DNA of 64,000 nt. Source: Crocinitomicaceae bacterium (GTDB lineage Bacteria; Bacteroidota; Bacteroidia; Flavobacteriales_D; Crocinitomicaceae). A program made the translations under genes and the position numbers. Every line of letters begins with the position of its first letter. Position 1 is the first letter of the stretch. Below are positions 41,587-51,600 of the stretch, piece by piece. The notes under the pieces are model-generated. The model saw only the letters and a list, made by a program, of their open reading frames with translations, searched no databases and had not been told where the DNA came from. The DNA is taken from contig JACJYW010000007.1 in the NCBI GenBank assembly GCA_020635955.1, positions 251,760-315,759 of the forward strand. Direction: 5' to 3'.

Positions 41587-42648
41587 TTAAACCAACACCT
41601 TTAAAGAAGTCACAAACTTTTTGACAAATTCATCAAAAATTTGCTGTGTAGCTGTATTATCCTGTAAAACAGCAGGTCTACCCACATCACCCGATTCTCT
41701 TACTGATTGAATTAACGGTATCTGAGCTAACAAAGGAACATTCATGGTTTCAGATAGCATTTTAGCTCCATCCTTACCGAAAATATAGTACTTGTTATCA
41801 GGTAATTCTTCTGGTGTAAACCAGGCCATATTCTCTACGATTCCCAACACCGGAACTTTCAACGAATCCATTCTGAACATGTTGATCCCTTTTCGGGCAT
41901 CTGCTAAAGCTACTTCTTGTGGAGTACTTACCACAACTGCTCCTGTTAAAGGAACATTCTGCACCAAAGTTAAATGCACGTCACCAGTTCCCGGAGGTAG
42001 ATCAACGATCATATAATCCAGATCGCCCCAATCAGCATCTTTGAACATTTGATTCAAGGCCTTTGTAGCCATTGGACCTCTCCAAACGACAGCTTGTTCA
42101 GGATCAGCAAAGAAACCAATGGACAATATTTTTACACCATAGGATTCAATAGGCTGAATTAAGGTTTTACCATCTTTTTCAATTCCCTGAGGACGTTGGC
42201 CTACCACATCAAACATGGTTGGCATGGAAGGGCCATAGATATCTGCATCTACTAAACCTACTTTATAACCTAACTTTGCTAGACCAGCTGCAAGATTTGC
42301 AGTAATGGTAGATTTACCCACTCCTCCTTTACCAGAAGCTACGGCAATAATATTTTTAACGTTGGATAAAACAGAACGCACTTCAGGTTCCTTATCCTTT
42401 GGAAGGGGTTGCAAAGAGATCTCTGCTTCAATATCTTTCCCAAAAGCACGCTCCAACTGAAACTCTAATGCTTCAGTCATTCGTTTTTTAGCGTGCATAG
42501 CAGGATTATAGATCTTTACATTGAACTTGATCTTGTTACCATCAATTTCAATGTTATCCACCAGATCAAGGGTAATAATATCCTTCTTTAGATCCGGCTC
42601 TATTACTTTTCTTAGCGCCTCTTTAACCGCGTCTACTGTTATCTCCAA
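41587..42648 (-). CDS. apbC: Mrp/ApbC-type iron-sulfur carrier ATPase
   Basis: A 353-residue P-loop ATPase that binds and transfers Fe-S clusters. The N-terminal MIP18 (DUF59) domain (about 1-90) is followed by the deviant Walker A KGGVGKST. Downstream motifs are VDADIYGPSMP, WGDLDYMIVDLPPGTGD and GIVENMAWFTPE. The CxxC often found near the C-terminus is not seen here, as in some family members. The Nfu scaffold protein is encoded nearby. The name mrp is also used. Confidence 0.9.
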   Translation of the reverse strand: MEITVDAVKEALRKVIEPDLKKDIITLDLVDNIEIDGNKIKFNVKIYNPAMHAKKRMTEALEFQLERAFGKDIEAEISLQPLPKDKEPEVRSVLSNVKNIIAVASGKGGVGKSTITANLAAGLAKLGYKVGLVDADIYGPSMPTMFDVVGQRPQGIEKDGKTLIQPIESYGVKILSIGFFADPEQAVVWRGPMATKALNQMFKDADWGDLDYMIVDLPPGTGDVHLTLVQNVPLTGAVVVSTPQEVALADARKGINMFRMDSLKVPVLGIVENMAWFTPEELPDNKYYIFGKDGAKMLSETMNVPLLAQIPLIQSVRESGDVGRPAVLQDNTATQQIFDEFVKKFVTSLKVLV

Positions 42649-42736
42649 ATGAATTCTTTTTTATTAATAAATATTCATGCCGATTTAAGTTTGGCTTTAT
42701 TTCATCAGAAATAAATTGACAAACATTTATCGGCAC

Positions 42737-43507
42737 TTATTTCTTTTTAAATGCGTTGATCGCGTTCTTCGTAAAATCTGACAATACCAATTCACCTGAA
42801 ATGGAAGCTCTTACTTTTAACAAGTTATCCCATCTTTCTGTTCCTTCCCAGAAAATTCTTTTCAGTTTAGCCATAGCTTCGGGATTCGAATTGGCTAATT
42901 TTTCAGCTAATGTTTGGATAGCAGCATCCATTTCTTCAGCTGTTTCATGAACTTCCATGTACAATCCCTTTTCTCTTGCCCAATCGGCAGACAAAAATTC
43001 GGTAGCATTGATGGTCATGTGTGAAAAAGCAGATAATCCCACTTTTCTCTCTACAGCCGGTCCAACCACAAAGGGTCCGATACCTACAGCCAATTCAGAA
43101 AGTTTAACTGCTGAATGTTTTGTTGCAAAACAGTAATCAACTGCAGATGCGATTCCAACTCCTCCACCAACAGCTTTTCCCTGCACTCTGCCGATTACCA
43201 GTTTAGGACATTTTCTAATGGCATTGATCACATTAGCAAAACCGGAAAAGAATTGTAATCCCGTTTTTTCATCATTGATGGCCACTAACTCATCAAAAGA
43301 AGCTCCTCCACAAAATGCCTTTTCACCATCTGATTTTAGGACAATGACTTTTACCTCATTTTGTGCGCCCACATCAGTTATGGTTTTTTGCAATTTATCC
43401 AGGATCTTTCCGGGTAATGAATTACTTAAAGGATGTCCAAATTCAATGGTTGCAATTCCTTTGTCATCTATGTTGAACTTAACGTGTCCTTGATTTACTG
43501 CACTCAT
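42737..43507 (-). CDS. Enoyl-CoA hydratase/isomerase family protein
   Basis: A crotonase-fold enzyme of 256 residues from the ATG at 43507; a longer frame to 43543 adds 12 residues lying in the hairpin-rich spacer. The oxyanion-hole segments FCGGASFDE and GKAVGGGVGIASAVDY are present. Of the two catalytic glutamates of hydratases, only the second is seen (LSELAVGIG). The first is replaced by glycine (GGGVGIA). This pattern fits an isomerase or an altered hydratase. It lies 69 bases after paaZ and is probably in the same transcript. Confidence 0.82.
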   Translation of the reverse strand: MSAVNQGHVKFNIDDKGIATIEFGHPLSNSLPGKILDKLQKTITDVGAQNEVKVIVLKSDGEKAFCGGASFDELVAINDEKTGLQFFSGFANVINAIRKCPKLVIGRVQGKAVGGGVGIASAVDYCFATKHSAVKLSELAVGIGPFVVGPAVERKVGLSAFSHMTINATEFLSADWAREKGLYMEVHETAEEMDAAIQTLAEKLANSNPEAMAKLKRIFWEGTERWDNLLKVRASISGELVLSDFTKNAINAFKKK

Positions 43508-43523
43508 GCTTTTTAGATTTACA

Positions 43524-43573
43524 GAGCACAGATCACGGAGCACAGACTTATCTGTGTTCTGTGTTCTGTGTTC
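43524..43573. repeat. Hairpin of heptanucleotide repeats
   Basis: A 23-bp stem with one mismatch and a few G-T pairs: left arm 43524-43546, loop CTTA, right arm 43551-43573. The right arm is made of tandem TCTGTGT units. It lies between the paaZ stop and the crotonase start. No T tract follows on the minus strand. Confidence 0.85.
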
Positions 43574-43576
43574 TTA

Positions 43577-45628
43577 TTATTTTGATTGATCTAATTTCTT
43601 TACCATTGTCAGAATAGTCGCAACTCCAATAGTATCTCCTGTTTCATCATACATATCTACCAGGAATTTTACTATACCTTTTGCTACATCCGCATCATTC
43701 TTTTTCTCCTGATCTATCTTCTCCTTAACCGTAAATCGAACTGCCATTGTTGTTCCGATATAAACCGGCTTAGTGAATCTACATTCATCAATTCCGTAAT
43801 TCAATAAAACCGGTCCTTTTTTAGGATCTACAAACAATCCGGCAGCTTTTGATAAAACGAAATATCCATGTGCTACTCTTTGTTCAAACATGGTTCCTTC
43901 TAACGAAGTAGCATCCACATGGGCATAGAAGTTATCTCCTGATACATTAGCAAAATTCACAATATCCGCCTCAGTAACGGTATGTTTATGCGTGAATACG
44001 GTATCGCCTACTTTCAATTCTTCAAAATGTTGTCTGAACACGTGCGGATTAGCTTCCGGTTGATCAGCTCCATACTGGAATTGTTGTGTAATTGCTGTTA
44101 TTGTTTGCGGATGTCCTTGAATAGCGGTTCTTTGCAAATAGTGTTTAACTCCACGAACACCTCCCATTTCTTCACCTCCTCCGGCTCTACCAGGGCCACC
44201 ATGCGTCAACAAAGGCATTGGCGAACCATGTCCGGTTGATTCGGCTGCACAACGGTGATTCAAAACGTGAATACGTCCATGCATATGAGCCGCTTCAACG
44301 GTAAACTCTGTAGCAATTTGATCATCTGAAGTAATGATAGATGAAACCAATGAACCTTTTCCTAAGTTCGCTATTTTCACCGCATCCTCCAGATCCTTAT
44401 AAGGCATAATGGTTGAAACCGGACCAAAGCACTCAATTTCGTGAACACCCGTTTTGTTATGAGGATCATCATTCAGGAAGACAATCGGAGACATAAATGC
44501 ACCTTTATTCTTATCAGCTCCTACCACATCAAAATCATCCAGATCACCAATCACTATATTTTGCTCTTTCTGCAACAATTCTATATTGGTACGAACTCTT
44601 TCAACTTGCAATTTAGTGGCTAATGATCCCATTCTTACAGATGGATCAGACGGATCACCTACTACGTTTTTTGACAATCTAGACGCCAGTGCATTTTGAA
44701 CTTCGCCAACTAGATCTTCAGGAACAATAATTCTTCGAACGGCCGTACATTTTTGACCTGCTTTTACCGTGATCTCACGTTGGATCTCTTTGATGAAAAT
44801 GTCAAAATCTACTGTTCCAGGAACTGCATCTTTCCCTAATACTGCCGCATTCAAAGAGTCAGCTTCCATGTTAAAGCTTACTGAATTCTCAACAATATGA
44901 GGCAAAGACTTTAATTTTCTACCTGTTGCTGCAGACCCCGTGAATGTCACCGTATCTTCAGTTCGGGCATAATCAACCACACCTCTTCCCAAACCACAAA
45001 CCAGCTGCAATGAACCTTCAGGCAAGATCTTAGAATCTATAATATCTCTTACCATCACTTCAGTTAAGAAGCAAGTATATTCTGATGGCTTTACAATAGC
45101 AGGAACACCAGCTAATAAATTCACAGCAATCTTTTCTAACATCCCCCAAATAGGAAAGTTGAAGGCATTAATATGTATAGCAACCCCTCTTTTAGGAACC
45201 ATGATGTGATGCCCAATGAATGATCCGCCTTTAGACAAAGGAACAGCTGATCCATCAACATGATAAGGAAGATCAGGGAATTGTCTTCTAAGAGATGCAT
45301 TGGCAAAGAGGTTACCAATTCCACCTTCAATGTCAATCCATGAATCGACTCTTGTAGCACCAGTCCAGGCAGACACCTGGTAATATTTATTCTTGTTCTT
45401 CAATAGAAAGGTTGCCAGATCCTTCAACATTAAACCTCTTTGGGTAAAGGTCATTTTTCGAAGAGCGGCTCCACCTTTTTCCTTGGCATAATCCATCATT
45501 CCGGCATAATCTAATCCGGCAGATGAACAAGTTCCTATCTGTTCACCGGTAATGGCATTAAATAATTCTGTTTCTACTCCTTCTCCACTGATCCACTCAC
45601 CTTTAGCATAATTTTGATAATTCGTCAT
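43577..45628 (-). CDS. paaZ: Bifunctional aldehyde dehydrogenase / enoyl-CoA hydratase (PaaZ)
   Basis: Converts oxepin-CoA to 3-oxo-5,6-dehydrosuberyl-CoA in aerobic phenylacetate degradation. The 683 residues comprise an N-terminal aldehyde dehydrogenase domain (about 1-520), with catalytic Cys in GQKCTAVRR and Glu in NMEADSLNAAVLG. The C-terminal MaoC hydratase domain (about 540-680) has the hydratase motif SGDNFYAHVD and HGYFVLSKAAG. Of the other paa genes, only a crotonase gene is adjacent, so the full pathway is either elsewhere or absent. Confidence 0.92.
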   Translation of the reverse strand: MTNYQNYAKGEWISGEGVETELFNAITGEQIGTCSSAGLDYAGMMDYAKEKGGAALRKMTFTQRGLMLKDLATFLLKNKNKYYQVSAWTGATRVDSWIDIEGGIGNLFANASLRRQFPDLPYHVDGSAVPLSKGGSFIGHHIMVPKRGVAIHINAFNFPIWGMLEKIAVNLLAGVPAIVKPSEYTCFLTEVMVRDIIDSKILPEGSLQLVCGLGRGVVDYARTEDTVTFTGSAATGRKLKSLPHIVENSVSFNMEADSLNAAVLGKDAVPGTVDFDIFIKEIQREITVKAGQKCTAVRRIIVPEDLVGEVQNALASRLSKNVVGDPSDPSVRMGSLATKLQVERVRTNIELLQKEQNIVIGDLDDFDVVGADKNKGAFMSPIVFLNDDPHNKTGVHEIECFGPVSTIMPYKDLEDAVKIANLGKGSLVSSIITSDDQIATEFTVEAAHMHGRIHVLNHRCAAESTGHGSPMPLLTHGGPGRAGGGEEMGGVRGVKHYLQRTAIQGHPQTITAITQQFQYGADQPEANPHVFRQHFEELKVGDTVFTHKHTVTEADIVNFANVSGDNFYAHVDATSLEGTMFEQRVAHGYFVLSKAAGLFVDPKKGPVLLNYGIDECRFTKPVYIGTTMAVRFTVKEKIDQEKKNDADVAKGIVKFLVDMYDETGDTIGVATILTMVKKLDQSK

Positions 45629-45642
45629 TGTGAATGTTTGGT

Positions 45643-46614
45643 TTATGCGATTGCTTGAATAATTTCTGTTAGAACTGCTGTAACGTCTCTTCCTGATTTT
45701 CTGATCTGTTGAGGAACGATTGAAGCTTCAGAGAAACCAGGTGTTGTGTTTACTTCGATCAAAAAAGCTTTCCCTTCTTTGGTAACCATGTAATCTATTC
45801 GAGCAAATCCTCTTAATCCTATTCTGCGATAAATATTTTTGGTTGTATCCTGGATCAATTTTGTCCATTCATCAGGTATTTCAGCAGGAGTCACTTCACT
45901 TGATTCACCTGCATATTTTGCATTGTAATCAAAGAATTCATTATTTGAAATGATCTCAGTTGGAGGCAATGGAATTACATTTTTACCATCTGAATAAATA
46001 CCGCAAGTAATCTCTCTTCCTTCAATGAATGATTCTATCACCACTTCATTTCCTTCTCCAAAAGCCTTTGCAATAGCATCCGGCATTTCCATTAGCGTTT
46101 TCACTTTAGAAACACCATACGAAGATCCGCCATCATTTGGTTTAACGAAGCATGGAAATCCTAATTCATCCGCAATTTCAATTGGATTTGGAGTTTCTCC
46201 TTTTCTGATAAGAATAGCTTTAGCAGTATTAATTCCAAAAGCCCTCATAAAACTGTTACAAGCCCATTTATTGAAAGTTAAGGCAGATGCAAATACATTT
46301 GAATTAGTATAAGGCAATCCTATCATGTCAAAATATGCCTGAAGTGTACCATCCTCACCTGGAGTTCCATGTATAGTAATGAAAGCAACATCAAATGAAA
46401 TCACCTCTTCATCCAATAAAAAAGTGAACTTATTTTTATCGATTGGGAAAACACCTCCTTGATGATGAACGTGCCAACTATTTTTGGTTATCTCTACTAG
46501 ATAAGGTTGAAAAAGGTCTCTATCTAGATTTTCATAGATCACGCCCCCACTCTTTTGAGAGATGTTCGCTTCAGAGGAATAACCTCCATAAATTACGGCA
46601 ACTTTTCTTTTCAT
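45643..46614 (-). CDS. ddl: D-alanine--D-alanine ligase
   Basis: Makes the D-Ala-D-Ala dipeptide for peptidoglycan precursors. The 323-residue ATP-grasp enzyme has VAVIYGGYSSEANIS, ITIHGTPGEDG, PCFVKPNDGGSSYGVSKV, EVVIESFIEGREI, and the metal-binding IEVNTTPGFSEASIVPQQ. The order is consistent with Ddl. It lies between paaZ and a small LEA-like gene on the same strand. The second conserved loop reads TTPGFSE, where E. coli DdlB has TSPGMTS. Confidence 0.92.
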   Translation of the reverse strand: MKRKVAVIYGGYSSEANISQKSGGVIYENLDRDLFQPYLVEITKNSWHVHHQGGVFPIDKNKFTFLLDEEVISFDVAFITIHGTPGEDGTLQAYFDMIGLPYTNSNVFASALTFNKWACNSFMRAFGINTAKAILIRKGETPNPIEIADELGFPCFVKPNDGGSSYGVSKVKTLMEMPDAIAKAFGEGNEVVIESFIEGREITCGIYSDGKNVIPLPPTEIISNNEFFDYNAKYAGESSEVTPAEIPDEWTKLIQDTTKNIYRRIGLRGFARIDYMVTKEGKAFLIEVNTTPGFSEASIVPQQIRKSGRDVTAVLTEIIQAIA

Positions 46615-46620
46615 AAGTAC

Positions 46621-47142
46621 TTAGAAAAAGGACATGAATTCTTCGTTCGACATTTTGTAGGTGTAGTCAACCGGCCATTTTTTCTTGAAAACAGCAATTC
46701 CGGCTTTCAATTTCCCCGATATGTTGAAATCTATTCCGGCCCCGGTTAACAATCCCCAAATACCTGAAAAGGCACTTTTCACAAAATTGCTGGCATCACC
46801 TACCATCATAAATGGATAATTCGCTTCAGATTTCTTTTTGATCTTGATCTTCTCTTCGATTCTCACCCATCCACAATCCTGATCTGCAATTTTTAGAAAT
46901 AGGGAAGACGGCTTGATAACGATCGTTAATTTGTTTGGGTTTTCGATCACATAATCAAATCCGATATATACTTTTCCATTCTTTCGTTCGACTGAAAAAT
47001 TTTCCATGCCTTTGAAGATCAAATCTTCAAATTCAGCTTCAGTTGGGGCTAATTGCTCATCTGCCATATCTTCGCTTTGATCATCAGAAGCAAAAAGCGA
47101 AAAAGACAGAAAAAATAACAGGTTAAGGGCTAGAAATTTCAT
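46621..47142 (-). CDS. Secreted LEA type 2-like protein
   Basis: A 173-residue protein with a signal peptide (about 1-18, ending LFAS) and a beta-sandwich resembling water-stress/hypersensitive-response (LEA type 2) domains: VYIGFDYVIENPNKLTIVIK, SLFLKIADQDCGW and FNISGKLKAGIAVFKKKWP. There is no lipobox. Such domains usually occur in envelope proteins of unknown role. It lies 6 bases from ddl and 1 base from the M20 peptidase, so is probably part of one operon with them. Confidence 0.7.
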   Translation of the reverse strand: MKFLALNLLFFLSFSLFASDDQSEDMADEQLAPTEAEFEDLIFKGMENFSVERKNGKVYIGFDYVIENPNKLTIVIKPSSLFLKIADQDCGWVRIEEKIKIKKKSEANYPFMMVGDASNFVKSAFSGIWGLLTGAGIDFNISGKLKAGIAVFKKKWPVDYTYKMSNEEFMSFF

Positions 47143-47143
47143 T

Positions 47144-48529
47144 TTAATTCTTTTTTAATTCGGCGTAATTTCTGAAAAAAATCGGGATGGTTTCGATCCC
47201 TTTATAAAAATTAAACAAACCATAATGTTCGTTAGGAGAATGGATAGCGTCAGAGTCTAATCCAAAACCTAAAAGTACTGTTTTAATACCAAGCACCCTC
47301 TCAAACATGGCAACAATTGGAATTGAACCTCCAGATCTTAAAGGAATTGGTTTTTTACCGAATGTTTTCTCCATGGCCTTACTGGCAGCTTCGTATTCAA
47401 TTGAATCAACCGGTGTTACCGCAGGCTCTCCACCATGATGAGGCTTTACCACAACGGTTATACCCGCAGGAGCTATGCTTTCAAAATGCTTTTTGAAAAG
47501 TGCTGTGATCTCATCCGGATCCTGGTTAGGCACCAATCTCATTGAGATCTTGGCATGTGCTTTTGACGCAATAACTGTTTTTGCGCCTTCTCCGATATAT
47601 CCTCCCCAAATTCCATTCACATCTAAAGTTGGACGAATTGAAGTTCTCTCCAAAGTAGAATAACCTTTTTCTCCAAAGGTTTCTTTTATATTCAATGCCT
47701 TACAATAGGCTTCTTCAGAATAAGGAGCGCTTGCAATTAATTGTCTTTCTTTTTCAGGGGCTTCCTGAACCTTATCATAGAATCCAGGAATTGTAATATG
47801 TCCGTTCTCATCATGCAATGAAGCTATCATTTTGGCTAAGGCATTGATAGGGTTAGCCACTCCACCACCGTACAAACCAGAGTGAAGATCACGATTTGGA
47901 CCGGTTACCTCAACTTCTACATAACTCAAACCTCTCAAACCAGTAGTTATCGTAGGAACATCATTTGACATGATTCCAGTATCTGACACTAGGATTACAT
48001 CCGCCGTAAGTTTATCCTGATACTTGATCACAAAATCTTCCAGGTTTTCAGATCCCACTTCTTCTTCACCCTCAATAATGAATTTAACATTACAAGGTAG
48101 CTCGCCAGATTTATTCATGGCTTCAAAAGCCTTTACCTGCATATACATTTGGCCTTTATCATCACATGCACCTCTCGCAAAAATGGCACCTTCAGGATGA
48201 ATATCAGTCGTTTTGATCACTGGTTCAAACGGAGGAGAATCCCATAATTCTAGTGGATCAGGTGGTTGAACATCATAATGGCCATACACCAGTACTGTGG
48301 GTAATTTCGGATCAATGATCTTGTCTCCATATACCATTGGATGCCCTTTGGTAGGGAGCACCTGTACATTTTCAGCACCTGCTTCTTTAAGTTTCTCCGC
48401 CAATGCATCTGCCATTCGCCTCACCTCACCAGCCAATGTTGAATCAGCAGATACCGAAGGTATTTTAAGCAGTTCAAGAAGTTCCTTTAAAAATCTGTCT
48501 TTGTTTTCCTGGATGTATGTGTTTACCAT
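47144..48529 (-). CDS. M20 family dipeptidase
   Basis: A 461-residue metallopeptidase related to carnosinase and DapE. Zinc ligands are in VYGHYDVQPPDP, RGACDDKGQM (bridging Asp) and EGEEEVGSENL, with a further His in SDAIHSPNE. The dimerisation domain (about 205-365) includes RDLHSGLYGG. It cleaves dipeptides or acylated amino acids in the cytoplasm; the exact substrate is uncertain. It is divergent from the large T9SS protein gene that follows. Confidence 0.9.
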   Translation of the reverse strand: MVNTYIQENKDRFLKELLELLKIPSVSADSTLAGEVRRMADALAEKLKEAGAENVQVLPTKGHPMVYGDKIIDPKLPTVLVYGHYDVQPPDPLELWDSPPFEPVIKTTDIHPEGAIFARGACDDKGQMYMQVKAFEAMNKSGELPCNVKFIIEGEEEVGSENLEDFVIKYQDKLTADVILVSDTGIMSNDVPTITTGLRGLSYVEVEVTGPNRDLHSGLYGGGVANPINALAKMIASLHDENGHITIPGFYDKVQEAPEKERQLIASAPYSEEAYCKALNIKETFGEKGYSTLERTSIRPTLDVNGIWGGYIGEGAKTVIASKAHAKISMRLVPNQDPDEITALFKKHFESIAPAGITVVVKPHHGGEPAVTPVDSIEYEAASKAMEKTFGKKPIPLRSGGSIPIVAMFERVLGIKTVLLGFGLDSDAIHSPNEHYGLFNFYKGIETIPIFFRNYAELKKN

Positions 48530-48673
48530 GTGTTGATTTTGAGAATATACAAAATTAACAATAGTTTGAATCTTTCCCGATTATATCTCCATCAAAAAAA
48601 GTTTGTAATTTGTGCAACCTTTAATGTCCTTTTGCTGTCTTACTTTCCAGTAAAGGTCAAATTCTATAAGAAA

Positions 48674-51600
48674 ATGAAATTTAATAAGTTATTTCTTTCA
48701 GCTGTTTTTGCTACGTTTTCAAGCGGTTTATTTGCTCAAATAGCTATCACAAACACACAAACTCCTGAACAGCTTGTCCAAAACGTTTTAGTAGGGAATG
48801 GGGTAACAATAATGAACATTGAATTCAATGCTTCAGTTCCAAATGCTCAAACTGTACAGGTGCAAGCCGGTTATTTTGACGCAACAGGAACAACATTCCC
48901 AATTCAAGAGGGGGTCGTATTATCAACAGGTAACGTTGCAAATGCGACAGGTCCTAACACGACAGGTAGTATTTCAGATCAAATTGTTGCAGGTCCATTT
49001 CCAAATACAGATCAGGATATTGTTGCCATTAGTACCAATACTTCTTATGACCAGGCAATGATCGAATTTGACTTCATCCCTGAAGGAGACTCAGTAGAGT
49101 TTAAGTACATCTTTGCATCTGATGAGTATCCAGAATGGTCACCTTCTTCATATAATGATTGTTTCGGGTTCTTTATCAGTGGACCTGGTATTTCTGGTGT
49201 ATATGAATTTGGTGGACAGAATATTGCACAATTGCCAACAATGCCAATGATCCCGGTTACTATTAATAACGTTAACCCAACAACCAACTCACTTTATTTT
49301 GTAGACACACAAGGAAGTCCAGACATTCAGTTTGATGGTCGAACAGTTGTTTTAACAGCTGCCGCCTCCGTACAATGTGGTCAAACTTACCATATAAAAT
49401 TGGGAATAGCTGATGCTGGTGACCCTAGCTGGGATTCAGGCGTATTCTTAGAAGCCAATTCATTCAGTTCAAATGGTGTTGATGTACAAATCGCTTCAGC
49501 AACTGGATCAGCCGCAATTACAGAAGCATGTGACTCTGCAATTGTAACTTTCGTAAGACCAGACAACCAATCTGCAAATATTTTGACTATTAATTATACT
49601 GTTGGTGGAACAGCAACCAATGGAGTAGATTATCCTAACTTACCGGGATCAGTTACTTTCCCTGCAGGTGAAGATTCAGTACAGTTTTATATTACACCTT
49701 CTGCTGATGCTTTGGTAGAAGGAACTGAAACCATCACACTTTCTGTTGAGATCGTTAACCAATGTGGAGATACCATTGTAACAACTGCTATCATAGAAAT
49801 TGTAGACCCCCTTCCTTATAACGTACTTACAACAGACGTGAACATTGATTGTTCTACGCCAAATGTAGATGTTACTGCAAGTACAGATGGTGGGGTACCA
49901 ACTTTAACATATGATTGGGGAATTTATGGAACAGGTGCTACCGTTCAGGTTCCCGGGGATGTGGTTGGAACTACAACTTATAACGTTACGGTAACAGATG
50001 CTTGCGGACAGGTTCAAAATGGATCCATAGATGTCACGTTAACACCTGCACCTGAACCAACTATCAACTTTAACCAAAATACATTTGTGCTTTGCCCAGG
50101 TGAAACAGCTAACATTGATGCATCAATTGTTAACCCATATGATGTTAATCAATTGACATATAGCTGGGCTCCAACTGGTGAAACAACAGAAGATATTAGT
50201 GCAAGCCCAGTTGTTCTAACCTGGTATTACCTAACTGTATTTGACGGATGTTACAATGTAACTGACTCAGTTAAAGTAGATATTGGTCAATTGGATCTTA
50301 CCGGCATAGCAATTACTGATGCGACTAACTGCCCAGGTCAACCGGGAACACCTGGTTCTATTAACGTTTCACCAAATGATCCTCTTTGGTCTTATACCTT
50401 GATAGGTGGAGGAAACTCATATGGACCTCAAAATAATGGCCTATTCTCTAACCTTAGCGGTGGAGTTACCTACTTCCTTAACGTTGTAAGTGATGATGGA
50501 TGTTCAATTGACACTGCGGTTACAGTTGGATTAGGTTTAAATGCTGTTACTGCAGTATGGGTATTAGACAGCTTAAGACACGTTACTTGTTTTGGAGACG
50601 ATAATGGAGGAGCTTATGTAACGAATATTCAAGGTGGTATTACAGCACCTTATGATGTTACGTGGACTCACACATCAGGACTTTTTGATTCTGAAACGGT
50701 GAATGCAGGAGGATCTTCTGAACAAGACAATTTATTTGGTGGTCAATGGGTGGTAACCGTTACTGATCAGCAAGGGTGTGCATGGTCACAATTATTCACC
50801 ATCAATGAACCTGGAGAATTAACGCTGGATTGGACTTATAATGATCCAACATGTTATCAATTCTCTGATGGATCAGTTCAGGTAAATACATCAGGAGGAA
50901 ATGGTGGTAATATCATTGTTATCACTAACAGTATTGGTACGGTCCTGAATAATGGTGGAACTGATGCAGCAAATCAGTTATCAGAAGGATGGTATTACGC
51001 AACCATTACAGATTCTAAAGGATGTTTTGTTGAAGATTCAGTACAATTAGATGACCCAGGTGAAATTCAAGTAGATTGGTCTGTGAATCAACCAACATGC
51101 TACGGTTTACCATCAGGATGGGTTTTTGTTGATTCAGTCTATAATGCTACAGGCGACTATTCACAAGTAGGTTTTTATTGGAATCCAAATCCTTCAACAC
51201 TTCCGAATGGACAAGGGGCTAATTTTGTGAATCACCTTGGACCTGGAAATTATACTTTAACTATTAATGACGAGAACGGTTGTGATAACGTCTTTGATTT
51301 CTCAATTGCTTATCCACCGCAATTATTGTTCTCTGAATTAGGAACTGAACCAGCATACTGTAGACAATTCTATTATCAAAGTGGAAATGGAGTTGTGTTT
51401 GCTGCGGCAACTGGAGGTACTCCTGACTACGACTATGTATGGACAAATCTACAAACAGGAACGCAAGTGACTAACACTACCTGGGGAGGATTAAATCCTG
51501 GACAATATTCTATTCTTATATACGATAGCTATGGTTGTCAATTGTCTGATACTATCACTCTTGATTCACTGAATCCAGTAGCTGAATTCAATGTATTCTC

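Noticed and set aside
46000..46320. Long open frame on the plus strand opposite ddl
   Set aside because: It has no family resemblance and lies fully antisense to a secure gene; it is a shadow of ddl codon usage.
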